A DNA stretch of 64,000 nucleotides from Mycobacterium seoulense (GTDB lineage: Bacteria > Actinomycetota > Actinomycetes > Mycobacteriales > Mycobacteriaceae). Below, one piece after another: positions 1 through 8,368 of this stretch. Numbering within the stretch: the first letter of the stretch is position 1; each line of letters starts with the position of its first letter. The notes under the pieces were generated by a model. That model was not told where the DNA came from. It ran no database searches and worked only from the letters and a program-made list of their open reading frames with translations. The translations under genes and the position numbers were made by a program. Where the stretch lies: contig NZ_AP022582.1 of NCBI RefSeq assembly GCF_010731595.1, forward strand, positions 4,960,001-5,024,000. Reading direction: 5' to 3'.

Positions 1-232
1 AATCACCTTGCCGCTCAAGGAATTCGACTTGCTCGAGTACCTGATGCGCAACAGCGGCCGGGTGCTGACCCGCGGGCAGTTGATCGACCGGGTGTGGGGT
101 GCCGATTACGTCGGCGACACCAAGACGCTCGACGTCCACGTCAAGCGGTTGCGGTCCAAGATCGAAGCCGATCCGGCCAACCCGGTCCACCTGGTGACCG
201 TGCGGGGGCTGGGCTACAAGCTCGAAGGCTAG
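1..232 (+). CDS. regX3: RegX3 response regulator, C-terminal part (cut by window edge)
   Basis: This is the end of an OmpR/PhoB-type response regulator; the receiver domain lies upstream of the window. The frame opens at base 2 and about 76 residues are visible. They form the winged-helix DNA-binding domain: the PLKEFDLLEYL segment, the recognition helix around TKTLDVHVKRLRSKIE, and the wing that ends GLGYKLEG. RegX3 pairs with the sensor kinase SenX3 and controls the phosphate-limitation response. The assignment rests on sequence and on the Rv0492c-Rv0495 orthologues that follow, although here about 6 kb of accessory DNA separates them. The stop is TAG at 230-232. Confidence 0.9.
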   Translation, partial: ITLPLKEFDLLEYLMRNSGRVLTRGQLIDRVWGADYVGDTKTLDVHVKRLRSKIEADPANPVHLVTVRGLGYKLEG

Positions 233-321
233 CCCTTCCGAGCAACGGTTGATCGCATCGGCGTCCCACGTGATGTGTCGACCGCTTTCGACGGCGCGCT
301 CCGGCTGGGCGGAGGCGCGGA

Positions 322-540
322 TTATCGCGCTGCCTTGGAGGCCGGGTGGTGAGTCTTCGCTTTCGCGTGGGTAGAGCAGCAATGCGTCATATCGCAGTGG
401 AACCGGTCACTGCATTCATGCGAACAATAACTTGATGCGGCCGGAAGCCAGCCCGGATCGGACAGGTCCCGCCGGCGGGCGTCGGGATCAAACGTGTGGC
501 CGCAATGTACACAGGTCTTGACCCTGGTCCTGGTAGCCAT
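322..540 (-). CDS. Small Cys/His-rich protein, putative zinc-binding
   Basis: A 72-residue hypothetical protein with Cys/His clusters that look like paired zinc knuckles: TCVHCGH near the N-terminus, then YCSHEC and HCDMTHCCSTH, followed by a basic tail. I do not recognise a named family. Codon use is normal for a high-GC genome. No Shine-Dalgarno is visible before the ATG. A TACCCT hexamer that fits the mycobacterial -10 pattern TANNNT ends 7 nt before the A of the start codon, which is how leaderless mycobacterial genes look. It stands alone between regX3 and mmpS. It could instead be a chance frame, but the cysteine spacing argues for a real protein. Confidence 0.55.
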   Translation of the reverse strand: MATRTRVKTCVHCGHTFDPDARRRDLSDPGWLPAASSYCSHECSDRFHCDMTHCCSTHAKAKTHHPASKAAR

Positions 541-1113
541 GCCGGTCAGGGTACGCGCCGCGGCCCCGAATCGGTGCTGGTTTTGAGATCGACGGCGGCA
601 ATCGACTCCCGCAAGACGCCCAGTGCGGAGAATTCAACGCGAAATCGCCTGCGCCAGCGAATTACTTTCTGAAACTAACTCGGTCGCCGTCCCTTCTCCC
701 ATCACCGCAGTTTTGGCGCGACCGGCGCAGTCATTTCGGTGAAATCGAGGGCGCACCAGGTCAATAGGTGCTAATTGCGCGACGCTGCGGAATGGCCTGC
801 AGCGCGGAATGTTTCCCACGCAACCGGCTCACGGTTTTTCGCCGTGCAACGCGGTCGTGCGTACCGCTCTGTTGATCGTCGCTTCGTCTCGTCCACACGC
901 GAGTGGCCCGCCCCGGTATCCCAGAGCAAGCGGATCAGGTGGGGCACGACGAGCGGTGCGGTGACGGCCGGGCGGCGTAACGACGGCGCACCGCAGGAAT
1001 GAATTCGGCAGCCATGGTGTTCGGTTAGCCGTGGCGCACGCGACGAAATGCCTGAACGGACGAAGTGTCTTAACATCAGCCCCGTCGGGCAATCGTGATC
1101 GGGGAGAACGGTC
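541..1113. other. 573-bp intergenic region before mmpS
   Basis: I see no convincing gene here on either strand. Open frames exist, but they lack coherent codon use, start signals or recognisable motifs. The right end must hold the mmpS-mmpL promoter. A TAACAT hexamer at 1071-1076 fits a -10 element, but no well-spaced -35 is obvious. A GGGGAG ribosome binding site lies at 1101-1106. Confidence 0.5.
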
Positions 1114-1536
1114 TTGACGCTTCTGAGGCGGGGATGGGTTCTGCTCGTCGTGCTCGTGGCAGTGATCATCGGCGGCGTTGCGGTGGACCGCCTCAACGGC
1201 GTCTTCCCTGGACCGGGCCTACCCAAACCCGATCCGCGGGATGCGACCCCGCCGTATGCGGCCAAGACTGCCATCTACGAAATCCTGGGACCGCCGGGGA
1301 CGACCGGCGTCGTCAACTGGATGGATGCGGACGCGCAACCGCAGAAGGCCAACTTCACCACGTTGCCGTGGTCGCAGACGATCGTCGCCGAGATGCCCGG
1401 CATCTTCGCCTACGTCGTCGCCCAGGGTGACGGTCCCTCGATCGGCTGCCGGATCACCGTCGACGGCAAATTGGTCGATCAACAACAGGTCAACACGCGC
1501 GATGCGCAGGTCTCCTGCTTGGACAAATCCGCGTGA
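1114..1536 (+). CDS. MmpS family membrane accessory protein
   Basis: A 140-residue MmpS-type protein, the usual size for the family. It has a short cytoplasmic N-terminus, one transmembrane helix at about residues 6-25, and an extracytoplasmic beta-rich domain with two cysteines (GCRITVD and VSCLDK) that probably form a disulfide. MmpS proteins work with MmpL transporters in exporting lipids or siderophores. Translation starts at TTG 1114, supported by GGGGAG 8 nt upstream. The stop overlaps the mmpL start by 4 nt (GTGA), so the two are translationally coupled. M. tuberculosis has no mmpS between regX3 and Rv0492c, so I give no subfamily number. Confidence 0.9.
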   Translation: MTLLRRGWVLLVVLVAVIIGGVAVDRLNGVFPGPGLPKPDPRDATPPYAAKTAIYEILGPPGTTGVVNWMDADAQPQKANFTTLPWSQTIVAEMPGIFAYVVAQGDGPSIGCRITVDGKLVDQQQVNTRDAQVSCLDKSA

Positions 1537-4472
1537 CCGACGACGACACCAACGACACCGACGAAATCCCCGTCGCGCCGCGCACCGGGGTGGAGCGCAA
1601 ACCGCGAGTCGCCCACACCATCCGCGTCCTCGCGCTGCCGATCGTCCTGATCTGGCTGCTGATCGCGGTCGGCGTCAACATCTTCGTCCCGCAGTTGGAG
1701 AAGGTTGCCGAGGACGTCTCGGTGCCGCTCTCGCCATCCGACGCGCCTTCGGTGACCGGGATGAAGCACATCGGGGAGAAATTCAAGGAGTACGACTCCG
1801 ACAACCTCGTCCTGGTGACCCTCGTCGGTGACAAACCTCTGGGCCAGGACGCTCACCGCTATTACGACGATCTGGTCAAGAAGCTGAAGCAGGACACCAA
1901 ACACGTCGAGCATGCGCTCGACTTCTGGGGGCAGCGGTTTACGGCCTCGGGCGTCGAGAGCTACGACCACAAGTCCGCCTACGTCCAGGTCAATTTGCGG
2001 GGCGACCAGGGCGGCGCCGTCGGCGACAAGTCGGTTGACGCGGTTCGCAAGATCGTCGAGGACTCGAAGCCGCCGCCGGGGGTGAAGGCCTACGTCGCGG
2101 GCCAGGGAGCCCTGACCGACGACACGATCGTGGTCGGTAACGCGAGCCTGTTCAAGATGACGATCATCACCGTCATCATCATCGCGATCATGCTGATGTT
2201 CGTCTATCGGTCCATCGGCACGGTGCTGCTGACGATGGTGATTCTGTTCGTCGGCCTGGCCACCGGCCGGGGCGTGGTGGCGCTGCTGGGCGACACCGGC
2301 ATCATGGGGCTGTCGACGTTTGCGGTCAACTTGCTGACGGCGCTGGCCATCGCGGCCGGGACCGACTACGCGATCTTCATGGTGGGCCGCTACCAGGAGG
2401 GTCGCGAGCGGGGGCTCGACCGCGAAGCCGCCTACTATGACACCTTCGCCGGGGTCACCAAGGTGGTTCTGGGTTCGGGTTTGACGATCGTCGGGGCGTT
2501 GGCGTGTCTGCATTTCACCCGGCTGCCCTACTTCAGTTCGCTGGCGTATCCGTGCGCAATCGGTCTGCTGGTGGTGGTGGCCGCCGGGGTGACCCTGACG
2601 CCGGCGCTGATCGCGTTCGCGAGCGGCTTCGGCCTCTTCGATCCGAAGCGAAAGTTCAACTACACCCGGTGGCGCCGCCTGGCGACGGCAATCGTGCGGT
2701 GGCCGGCGCCGATCCTCGCCACCTCCGTCATCCTCGCGATTGTCGGCGCCGTGGGATTGTCGGGCTTCAACCCGCGCTACAACGACCTGTACTACCTGCC
2801 GAAGAGTGCGTCCTCGGTTCAGGCGTACACCGCGGCCGATCAACACTTCACCCAGGCCCGGCTGAACCCGGACCTGCTGATGATCGAATCGGACCACGAC
2901 CTGCGCAATCCGACCGACATGCTGGTCCTGGACAAGATCGCCGGAGCCATCTTCCGGGTGCCCGGCATCGAACGGGTGCAGAGCATCACCAGACCTCTTG
3001 GGCCGCCGATCCAAGATGGATCTGTTCCGTTCCAGCTCAGTGTGCAAACCGCGCCGATCCGCAGCAACCTGAACTACCTCAAGGACCGCGTCGGCGACAT
3101 CAAGAAGATCACCGGCTTCCTCGACACCCAGATCACCCTATTGGAGCGCCAGTACGCGGTGACCCAGAAGCTCGCGGACGCCGCGGATCACAGCGCGAAA
3201 ACCACGGGGGAGACGGCGGCCATCACGGACGAAATCCGCGACCACATCGCGGATTTCGACGACTTCTGGAGACCGGTTCGCAGCTACTTCTACTGGGAGA
3301 GGCACTGCTACGACATCCCGATCTGTTGGTCGCTACGAAGCCTGTTCGACGCCCTCGACGGTTTCGATCTACTGGCCGAGAAGTTCCACGCCCTCACCAG
3401 CGACCTCACCAACACGGCCGCGGCCACCCGCGAATTGCTGGCGATCATTCCCGAGAACATCGCCGTCACCAAGGCGATCCGCGATACGACGCTGACCATC
3501 TACAGCACGTTCGACAACCTGGTCGATCAGTTCGACCGGCTGACCGACACGAACGCCGTGATGGGCAAGTCCTTCAACGACTCTCAGATCGAGAGCCTGT
3601 TCTACCTGCCGCCCGAGATCTTCCAGAACCCGGACTTCCAGCTGGGGTTGAGCTTGATGGTGTCGCCTGACGGCAAGGCCGCTCGCTTCATCATCACCCA
3701 CGCGGTGGATCCGGCGACGACGGAAGGAATCTCGTCCGTCAATCAGGAGCGCCAAGCGGCCAAGGAGGCGCTGAAACTCACCTCGCTGCAAAACGCCGAC
3801 ATCTACCTCGGCGGCACGGCCGCAACGTTTAACGACATCGCCAACGGCGCCAAGTACGACCTGCTGATCGCCGGGGTGGCCTCGATCGTGCTCATCTTCA
3901 TCATCATGGTGATCGTCACCCGCGCCCTGGTCGCTGCGGGCGTCATCGTCGGCACGATCGTGATGTCGCTCGGGGCCGCCTTCGGGTTCTCCACCCTGAT
4001 CTGGCAGCATCTTCTCAATTTCCAGTTGCACTGGGTGGCAACCGAATTCGCGCTGATCGTGCTTTTGGCGGTGGGTTCGGACTACAACCTGATGCTGGTG
4101 TCCCGAATCGAGGAGGAGATCGGAGCCGGCCTGAAAACGGGACTCATCCGCGGCATGGGCCTCACCGGGCCGGTGGTGACCGCGGCCGGTCTCGTGTTCG
4201 CCGTCACGATGGCCACGATGATCACCAGCGATCTCCGGGCGATCGGCCAGTTCGGCACGACGATCGGGCTGGGCCTGATGTTCGACACCTTCGTCGTCCG
4301 ATCGCTCATCACGCCTTCGATCATGACGGTGATGGGTCGCTGGTTCTGGTGGCCGAAGCGGGTACGGGTCCGCCCGGCCAGCCAGATGCTTCGGTCCGTC
4401 GGGCCGCGCCCGCTGGTTCGTGCCCTGCTGTACCAGCCGCGGCACGCGGTTCCCCGGGATTCGCAGGCGTAG
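1533..4472 (+). CDS. MmpL family RND transporter
   Basis: A 979-residue MmpL transporter of the RND superfamily, which exports lipids or siderophores with proton-motive force. TM1 is at about residues 30-51, followed by a first porter domain to about 200, then TM2-6 with the GTDYAIF motif (Asp278, Tyr279). A second, larger porter domain runs to about 760, and TM7-12 carry the matching GSDYNLM motif (Asp850, Tyr851). These paired Asp-Tyr residues are the proton-relay sites of MmpL proteins. The length and the preceding mmpS suggest the MmpL4/MmpL5-like group, but the cargo cannot be read from sequence. The GTG start lies inside the mmpS stop region. Confidence 0.92.
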   Translation: MTDDDTNDTDEIPVAPRTGVERKPRVAHTIRVLALPIVLIWLLIAVGVNIFVPQLEKVAEDVSVPLSPSDAPSVTGMKHIGEKFKEYDSDNLVLVTLVGDKPLGQDAHRYYDDLVKKLKQDTKHVEHALDFWGQRFTASGVESYDHKSAYVQVNLRGDQGGAVGDKSVDAVRKIVEDSKPPPGVKAYVAGQGALTDDTIVVGNASLFKMTIITVIIIAIMLMFVYRSIGTVLLTMVILFVGLATGRGVVALLGDTGIMGLSTFAVNLLTALAIAAGTDYAIFMVGRYQEGRERGLDREAAYYDTFAGVTKVVLGSGLTIVGALACLHFTRLPYFSSLAYPCAIGLLVVVAAGVTLTPALIAFASGFGLFDPKRKFNYTRWRRLATAIVRWPAPILATSVILAIVGAVGLSGFNPRYNDLYYLPKSASSVQAYTAADQHFTQARLNPDLLMIESDHDLRNPTDMLVLDKIAGAIFRVPGIERVQSITRPLGPPIQDGSVPFQLSVQTAPIRSNLNYLKDRVGDIKKITGFLDTQITLLERQYAVTQKLADAADHSAKTTGETAAITDEIRDHIADFDDFWRPVRSYFYWERHCYDIPICWSLRSLFDALDGFDLLAEKFHALTSDLTNTAAATRELLAIIPENIAVTKAIRDTTLTIYSTFDNLVDQFDRLTDTNAVMGKSFNDSQIESLFYLPPEIFQNPDFQLGLSLMVSPDGKAARFIITHAVDPATTEGISSVNQERQAAKEALKLTSLQNADIYLGGTAATFNDIANGAKYDLLIAGVASIVLIFIIMVIVTRALVAAGVIVGTIVMSLGAAFGFSTLIWQHLLNFQLHWVATEFALIVLLAVGSDYNLMLVSRIEEEIGAGLKTGLIRGMGLTGPVVTAAGLVFAVTMATMITSDLRAIGQFGTTIGLGLMFDTFVVRSLITPSIMTVMGRWFWWPKRVRVRPASQMLRSVGPRPLVRALLYQPRHAVPRDSQA

Positions 4473-4496
4473 CTCGCAAGCCAATCGTCTAACCCT

Positions 4497-4513
4497 CGCC
4501 GAGCGTCTCGGCG
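4497..4513 (+). terminator. Candidate hairpin terminator after mmpL
   Basis: A perfect 7-bp inverted repeat (CGCCGAG, loop CGT, CTCGGCG) begins 24 nt after the mmpL stop. There is no U-tract, which is common for mycobacterial terminator-like hairpins, so termination is inferred from position and stem strength only. Confidence 0.4.
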
Positions 4514-4608
4514 TCGGAGCGATCTCGGCGACCGCCGCGCGAGTGGGGGCGCGGCTTGCTGTCACGCGGGGTTTGCGTCGATTGCTGGTGCCCGACCACG
4601 TCCGGCGT

Positions 4609-4638
4609 TATTCTATCGCCGTTAAAAAAGTATTCTAT
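4609..4638 (+). promoter_or_regulatory. AT-rich direct repeats upstream of the PPE gene
   Basis: The octamer TATTCTAT occurs at 4609-4616 and again at 4631-4638, 22 bp apart, close to two helical turns. The stretch is unusually AT-rich for this genome and ends 44 bp before the PPE start. It may contain -10 elements or a regulator site for the PPE gene. Which of the two cannot be decided from sequence. Confidence 0.4.
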
Positions 4639-4682
4639 GACTGTTGAAAATATCCCGGCCCGCCGCTGAGAGGACCGTCGAC

Positions 4683-5915
4683 ATGGACTTTGCGTCGTTG
4701 CCCCCGGAGGTCAACTCCGGGCTGATGTATGCCGGCCCCGGATCGGGACCGATGCTGGCGGCCGCCGCAGGCTGGGACGCGTTGGCCGCCCAGCTGGAGT
4801 CCACCGCCAACGGCTATGCGGCCGAGCTGGCGGGGCTGACCGGCCAGGCGTGGTCCGGCCCCTCCTCGCTGCTGATGGCGGCCGCGGCCACACCCTATGT
4901 GGAGTGGCTGTCCGCTGCCGCCGCGCAGGCCGCCCAGACCGGCGCCCAGGCCTACGCGGCGGCGGCGGCCTACGAGGCGGCGTTTGCGATGACGGTGCCG
5001 CCGCCGGTGATCGCGGCCAACCGGGCGCAGTTGCTGGCGCTGATCGCGACCAATTTCTTCGGACAGAACACCCCGGCGATCGCGGCCACCGAAGCGCAGT
5101 ACATGCAGATGTGGGTCCAAGACGCCACGGCGATGTATGGCTATTCCGCCGCGTGTGAGACCGCCAGCACCCTGGCCCCGTTCGACGAACCGCCGCAGAC
5201 CACCAACCCGTCCGGGCAGGCCGCTCAGGCCCAGACGGTGGCGCAGGCCACCGGCAACGCCACACAGCAGCTGGCCTCGACCAATGCCACGGTCCACACG
5301 GTCAGCTCGACCACCGCCAACGCGGTCACGCCCGTCGCTCCCGGCGAAACTGTCGTCGCCCCGCCGGGCAGCACGATCACCATCGGCGCCAACACGGGCA
5401 TGTACCTCAACAGCGGCTCGATCACGATCACGGGCTCCGGCACCAACCTCATCAGCTTCGGCTCCGTTATCGTCAACCCCGGCAGCACAATTCACACGAT
5501 TATCGACTGTTCCGAGGGCGGTGTGCTGATCCCCGGCGGCGTTGACGTCACCGCGGGGTCCAGCCCCCTCGTCCTCACGCCCGGATCGTTCCAGGAGGTT
5601 CTGGTCGCCCTCGTCAACGGCTCGGCCACACTGCCCGTCGTCGGCGCGGAACAGGTCGCCGTCCAGACGTTCGCGAACACCGCCACCGCTATCGCCGGCC
5701 CCGCAGGCGCGTCCATCACCAACGTCTTCGGCACCGTCAGCATCGCCACGGTCACCCCCCTGCCCAGCTCGCCGAGCGCATTGGGTGCCGCATTAGGCGG
5801 GCTGGCCTCGCCGGGCCTGGCCGGTACCGCGGGAATTCAGCCTCAGCTCGACGTCGATGGGCTCGTGGAATGGGTCCAGACCGTTACCGGTGCCGACCTG
5901 GCGAGTGCCGGTTGA
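4683..5915 (+). CDS. PPE family protein with atypical beta-rich C-terminal region
   Basis: A 410-residue PPE protein, probably exported through an ESX system. The PPE motif is at residues 8-10 (MDFASLPPE), and the Ala-rich helical PPE domain covers about 1-180, including the family-typical [15 protein letters not shown]. After an Ala/Thr/Gln linker, residues of about 225-370 are Gly/Thr/Ser/Val-rich with repeated short strands such as [15 protein letters not shown]. This is unlike the usual SVP, MPTR or PPW tails. The start at ATG 4683 is chosen because GAGAGGA lies 8 nt upstream; an in-frame upstream ATG at 4644 lacks a good site. No PE gene accompanies it. Partner and function are unknown. 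Confidence 0.85.
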   Translation: MDFASLPPEVNSGLMYAGPGSGPMLAAAAGWDALAAQLESTANGYAAELAGLTGQAWSGPSSLLMAAAATPYVEWLSAAAAQAAQTGAQAYAAAAAYEAAFAMTVPPPVIAANRAQLLALIATNFFGQNTPAIAATEAQYMQMWVQDATAMYGYSAACETASTLAPFDEPPQTTNPSGQAAQAQTVAQATGNATQQLASTNATVHTVSSTTANAVTPVAPGETVVAPPGSTITIGANTGMYLNSGSITITGSGTNLISFGSVIVNPGSTIHTIIDCSEGGVLIPGGVDVTAGSSPLVLTPGSFQEVLVALVNGSATLPVVGAEQVAVQTFANTATAIAGPAGASITNVFGTVSIATVTPLPSSPSALGAALGGLASPGLAGTAGIQPQLDVDGLVEWVQTVTGADLASAG

Positions 5916-5986
5916 GCGAAGCGCGGCAGGCGGGAAACATGCGGGCGCACAACAAGACCCGGCCGGTATGGCCGTTCCACCCCTCG

Positions 5987-6181
5987 TCCGGTGTCGGCGC
6001 GCCATCCGCGGACTCAGGCAACGCGGCCACGCTCGGGTCACTGGCGGTGCCGCCGGGCTGGACGGTGGTGGACAAGACGGTCGAGTCGGATCGGCCTTCC
6101 TTGCCGGACACCGGCGTCGATGCCGCCGCGCCGGGGCGCACGTTCCAGCGGGCCCTGATGGCAACGATCACCGGACGCGCC
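5987..6181 (+). pseudogene. Remnant of a PPE-SVP protein C-terminus
   Basis: In a different frame from the upstream PPE gene, this stretch reads GNAATLGSLAVPPGW at 6017-6061. That is a good match to the GxxSVPxxW signature of PPE-SVP proteins (Ser changed to Ala). It is followed by a Pro-rich tail and TFQRALMATITGR, which resembles the end of PPE-SVP proteins. No PPE domain or start precedes it in this frame, and the 3' end runs into the convergent oxidoreductase gene. I read it as the tail of a lost or rearranged PPE gene. Confidence 0.55.
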
Positions 6182-8042
6182 GGGCGTCCATCACCGCGTC
6201 GGAGACACCCAGCGCCAGGGCCATGATCGACACCTGCGGGTTGACCTCCGGACAGCTCGGCAGGATCGAGGCGTCGGCCACCCACACGCCGTCCACGCCG
6301 CGCAGCCGCCCCGTCTCGTCGACCGGGCAGAGCTGATCGTCGGTGCCCGCCGCCGCCGTGCCCGTCGGGTGGAACGCGGCCAGGTGCAGGCTTCTCGGGT
6401 TGCTGCGGCGCAGCGCATCCTGCAGCGCCGGCAGTGACGTCACCGTCTTGGCCTCGGGCAGACCGGTGAGCACCTCGACGGCGCCCGCGGCGAACAGCAG
6501 CCGGCCCATCGCCTCGATGGCGACCATGAGCTTGGCGATGTCGGCCCGGTCGATGGGGTAGCGGATGACCGTTTCGCTGCGCGCGGACGACACCGACCCG
6601 ACACCGCGGTCGGCGACCATGGCGCCGAATGTGGCCACCCGGGGCGCCCGGTCGAGCCAGCCGAGCAGCTCGGCGCCGTAGCCGGGAAAGACCATCGAGC
6701 CCATCCCGGGCGGGGTGGAGGTCGCCTCGATGAGGACGCCGTGCGATTCGTGCAGCTCGTGGACGGCGGCGCTCTGCAGCACCCCGTGCCAGGCGACGAC
6801 GTCGTCCTCGAACCGCCCGGCGAGCACCGTCGCCGGATGCAGGGCAAGATTTCGGCCGAGTCGCGGGTGCGCACCAAATCCGCTGCGCCGCAATAGGTTC
6901 GGCGTCTCGGTGGCGCCTGCGGCCACGACGACCGTGTCGGCCAGGACGTCGAGCGTGGTGCCGTCGGGGCGGCGGACGCGCACCCCGCGGGCGCGTCCGT
7001 GCTCGTGCAGCACCCGTTCGACGCGAGCGTGCGAGATGATCCGCGTACCCGCGGCGCACGCCTCGGGCAGCGCGTTGAGGTGCACGCCGAACTTGGCGTT
7101 GCGGGGGCAGCCGATCGCGCACTGGCAACAGCCTTCGCAGCCCGGCGCGTTGCGCGGGATGGGCGCCGCGTCCCAGCCCAGGGTGGCGGCGGCGTCGAGC
7201 AGCAGCCGCCCGTTGCGGCCCATGATCTCCAGCGGCACCGGGGCGACCCGCAGCGTGCGTTCGACGTCGTCGAGGTGCTCGGCCAGCCGGTCGGGATCGG
7301 CCAGGGCGAGCCCGAACTCGTCGCGCCAGCGCCGCTGCACGGCCGCCGGCGGCCGGTAGCAGGTGCCGGAGTTCACCACCGTGGTGCCGCCGACCGCGCG
7401 GCCGATCGGCAACACCACCGACGGGCGTCCCAGCGCGATGGTGGCCCCGGCGCCCCGGTACAACCCGGCGTAGCGGTCGATCGGGTGCGTGGTGCGGAAT
7501 TCCTGGACCGTCCACCGTCGTCCCTCCTCGAGCACGACGACGTCGAGACCCGCACGGGCCAGGGTCCGGGCCGCCATCGCGCCGCCGGCGCCGGAACCGA
7601 TGACCACGGCGTCGGCGGTGACAAGGGACGGGCTATCGGCCGAAACGGTGACGGTCAGGTCCGCGTCGGGGCGCGCCACGTCGTGCCGGTGGGCGCGGGC
7701 GAAGAGTTCCGGCGCGTAGGCGTCGGCGCCGTTGGCCAGCAACACGATTGCCTTCACGGCTTCGATGGCAGCACCGGCCTCCGGGCTGAGCGCCGCGACC
7801 CGCCGCAGCACCTGGGCGCGCCGGTCCGGGCTCAGCCGCGCCAGTGACCGGCCGGTGGTGAGATAGCTTGCGGCAGTTGCCGATGCCATCCCGGCCCGGA
7901 CACCCAGCCGGGACGTCGCCGGGAGCTGGGTGAGGTAGCGCTCGATGCGCTCGACCAGCTGACCCGGCGGGGGGCCGCCGTGCTCCCGCGGCAGCAGCGC
8001 GGTGCCGAACGACGCGGTTGCCCGCTCGGCCAGCCGACTCAT
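6168..8042 (-). CDS. GMC-type FAD oxidoreductase (Rv0492c orthologue)
   Basis: A 624-residue flavoprotein of the glucose-methanol-choline oxidoreductase family. A helical N-terminal region (about 1-140) precedes the FAD-binding motif VIGSGAGGAMAARTL (Gly149, Gly151, Gly154), with VVLEEG after it as the ribose-binding acidic strand. A Cys-rich segment, CEGCCQCAIGCP, sits in the middle. The C-terminal domain holds HPTGTAAAG and a second FAD contact, VADASILPSCPEVNPQ. The substrate is unknown; sterol- or alcohol-like molecules are plausible from family knowledge. The ATG at 8042 overlaps the stop of the upstream gene by 4 nt, so it is the third gene of an operon with 8039-8368 and 8365-9327. Confidence 0.9.
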   Translation of the reverse strand: MSRLAERATASFGTALLPREHGGPPPGQLVERIERYLTQLPATSRLGVRAGMASATAASYLTTGRSLARLSPDRRAQVLRRVAALSPEAGAAIEAVKAIVLLANGADAYAPELFARAHRHDVARPDADLTVTVSADSPSLVTADAVVIGSGAGGAMAARTLARAGLDVVVLEEGRRWTVQEFRTTHPIDRYAGLYRGAGATIALGRPSVVLPIGRAVGGTTVVNSGTCYRPPAAVQRRWRDEFGLALADPDRLAEHLDDVERTLRVAPVPLEIMGRNGRLLLDAAATLGWDAAPIPRNAPGCEGCCQCAIGCPRNAKFGVHLNALPEACAAGTRIISHARVERVLHEHGRARGVRVRRPDGTTLDVLADTVVVAAGATETPNLLRRSGFGAHPRLGRNLALHPATVLAGRFEDDVVAWHGVLQSAAVHELHESHGVLIEATSTPPGMGSMVFPGYGAELLGWLDRAPRVATFGAMVADRGVGSVSSARSETVIRYPIDRADIAKLMVAIEAMGRLLFAAGAVEVLTGLPEAKTVTSLPALQDALRRSNPRSLHLAAFHPTGTAAAGTDDQLCPVDETGRLRGVDGVWVADASILPSCPEVNPQVSIMALALGVSDAVMDARRVR

Positions 8043-8368
8043 AGCAGGCGTCCGAGCCGGCGGCCCATCTTGATGAAGAACGGGTAGGTGGCGAAGATGG
8101 CCCCGGCGGCGGCGTGCATGGGCCAGTCGAGCTGTTCGGTTTGCACACCGAAAACGCCGCTGTTCCACATGAAGTCGCGGCCGTTGCGGGCGCGGAAGGG
8201 CCGCCACAGGACGCCGAGCCCGGGCACGTTGTTGTAGAGCCCGAACGATCCGCCGAAGAAGACGCCCAGGGTGGCGGCCTCGGCGACATCGCGACGATCC
8301 GGCGGCACCTGCCGTTCGATCAGCGCCCCCGCGGCGAACAGCAGTGGCGGGTCGAGGAGAAAGCTCAT
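8039..8368 (-). CDS. Small conserved membrane-associated protein (Rv0492A orthologue)
   Basis: A 109-residue hypothetical protein with two or three hydrophobic segments (around [23 protein letters not shown] and [15 protein letters not shown]) and a basic C-terminus. It overlaps both neighbours by 4 nt (ATGA at each junction), so it is translated with the gene at 8365-9327 and with the GMC oxidoreductase. A membrane anchor or partner for the oxidoreductase is possible but only inferred from the operon. I recognise no catalytic motif. Confidence 0.8.
   Translation of the reverse strand: MSFLLDPPLLFAAGALIERQVPPDRRDVAEAATLGVFFGGSFGLYNNVPGLGVLWRPFRARNGRDFMWNSGVFGVQTEQLDWPMHAAAGAIFATYPFFIKMGRRLGRLL

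Noticed and set aside
634..1274. Overlapping open frames on both strands between the Cys-rich gene and mmpS
   Set aside because: No ribosome binding sites, no recognisable motifs, and the right part lies on top of mmpS.
1479..4565. Long minus-strand open frames opposite mmpL
   Set aside because: They mirror the codon bias of the mmpL gene, are rich in Arg, Asp, His and Gln with no domain, and lack start signals.
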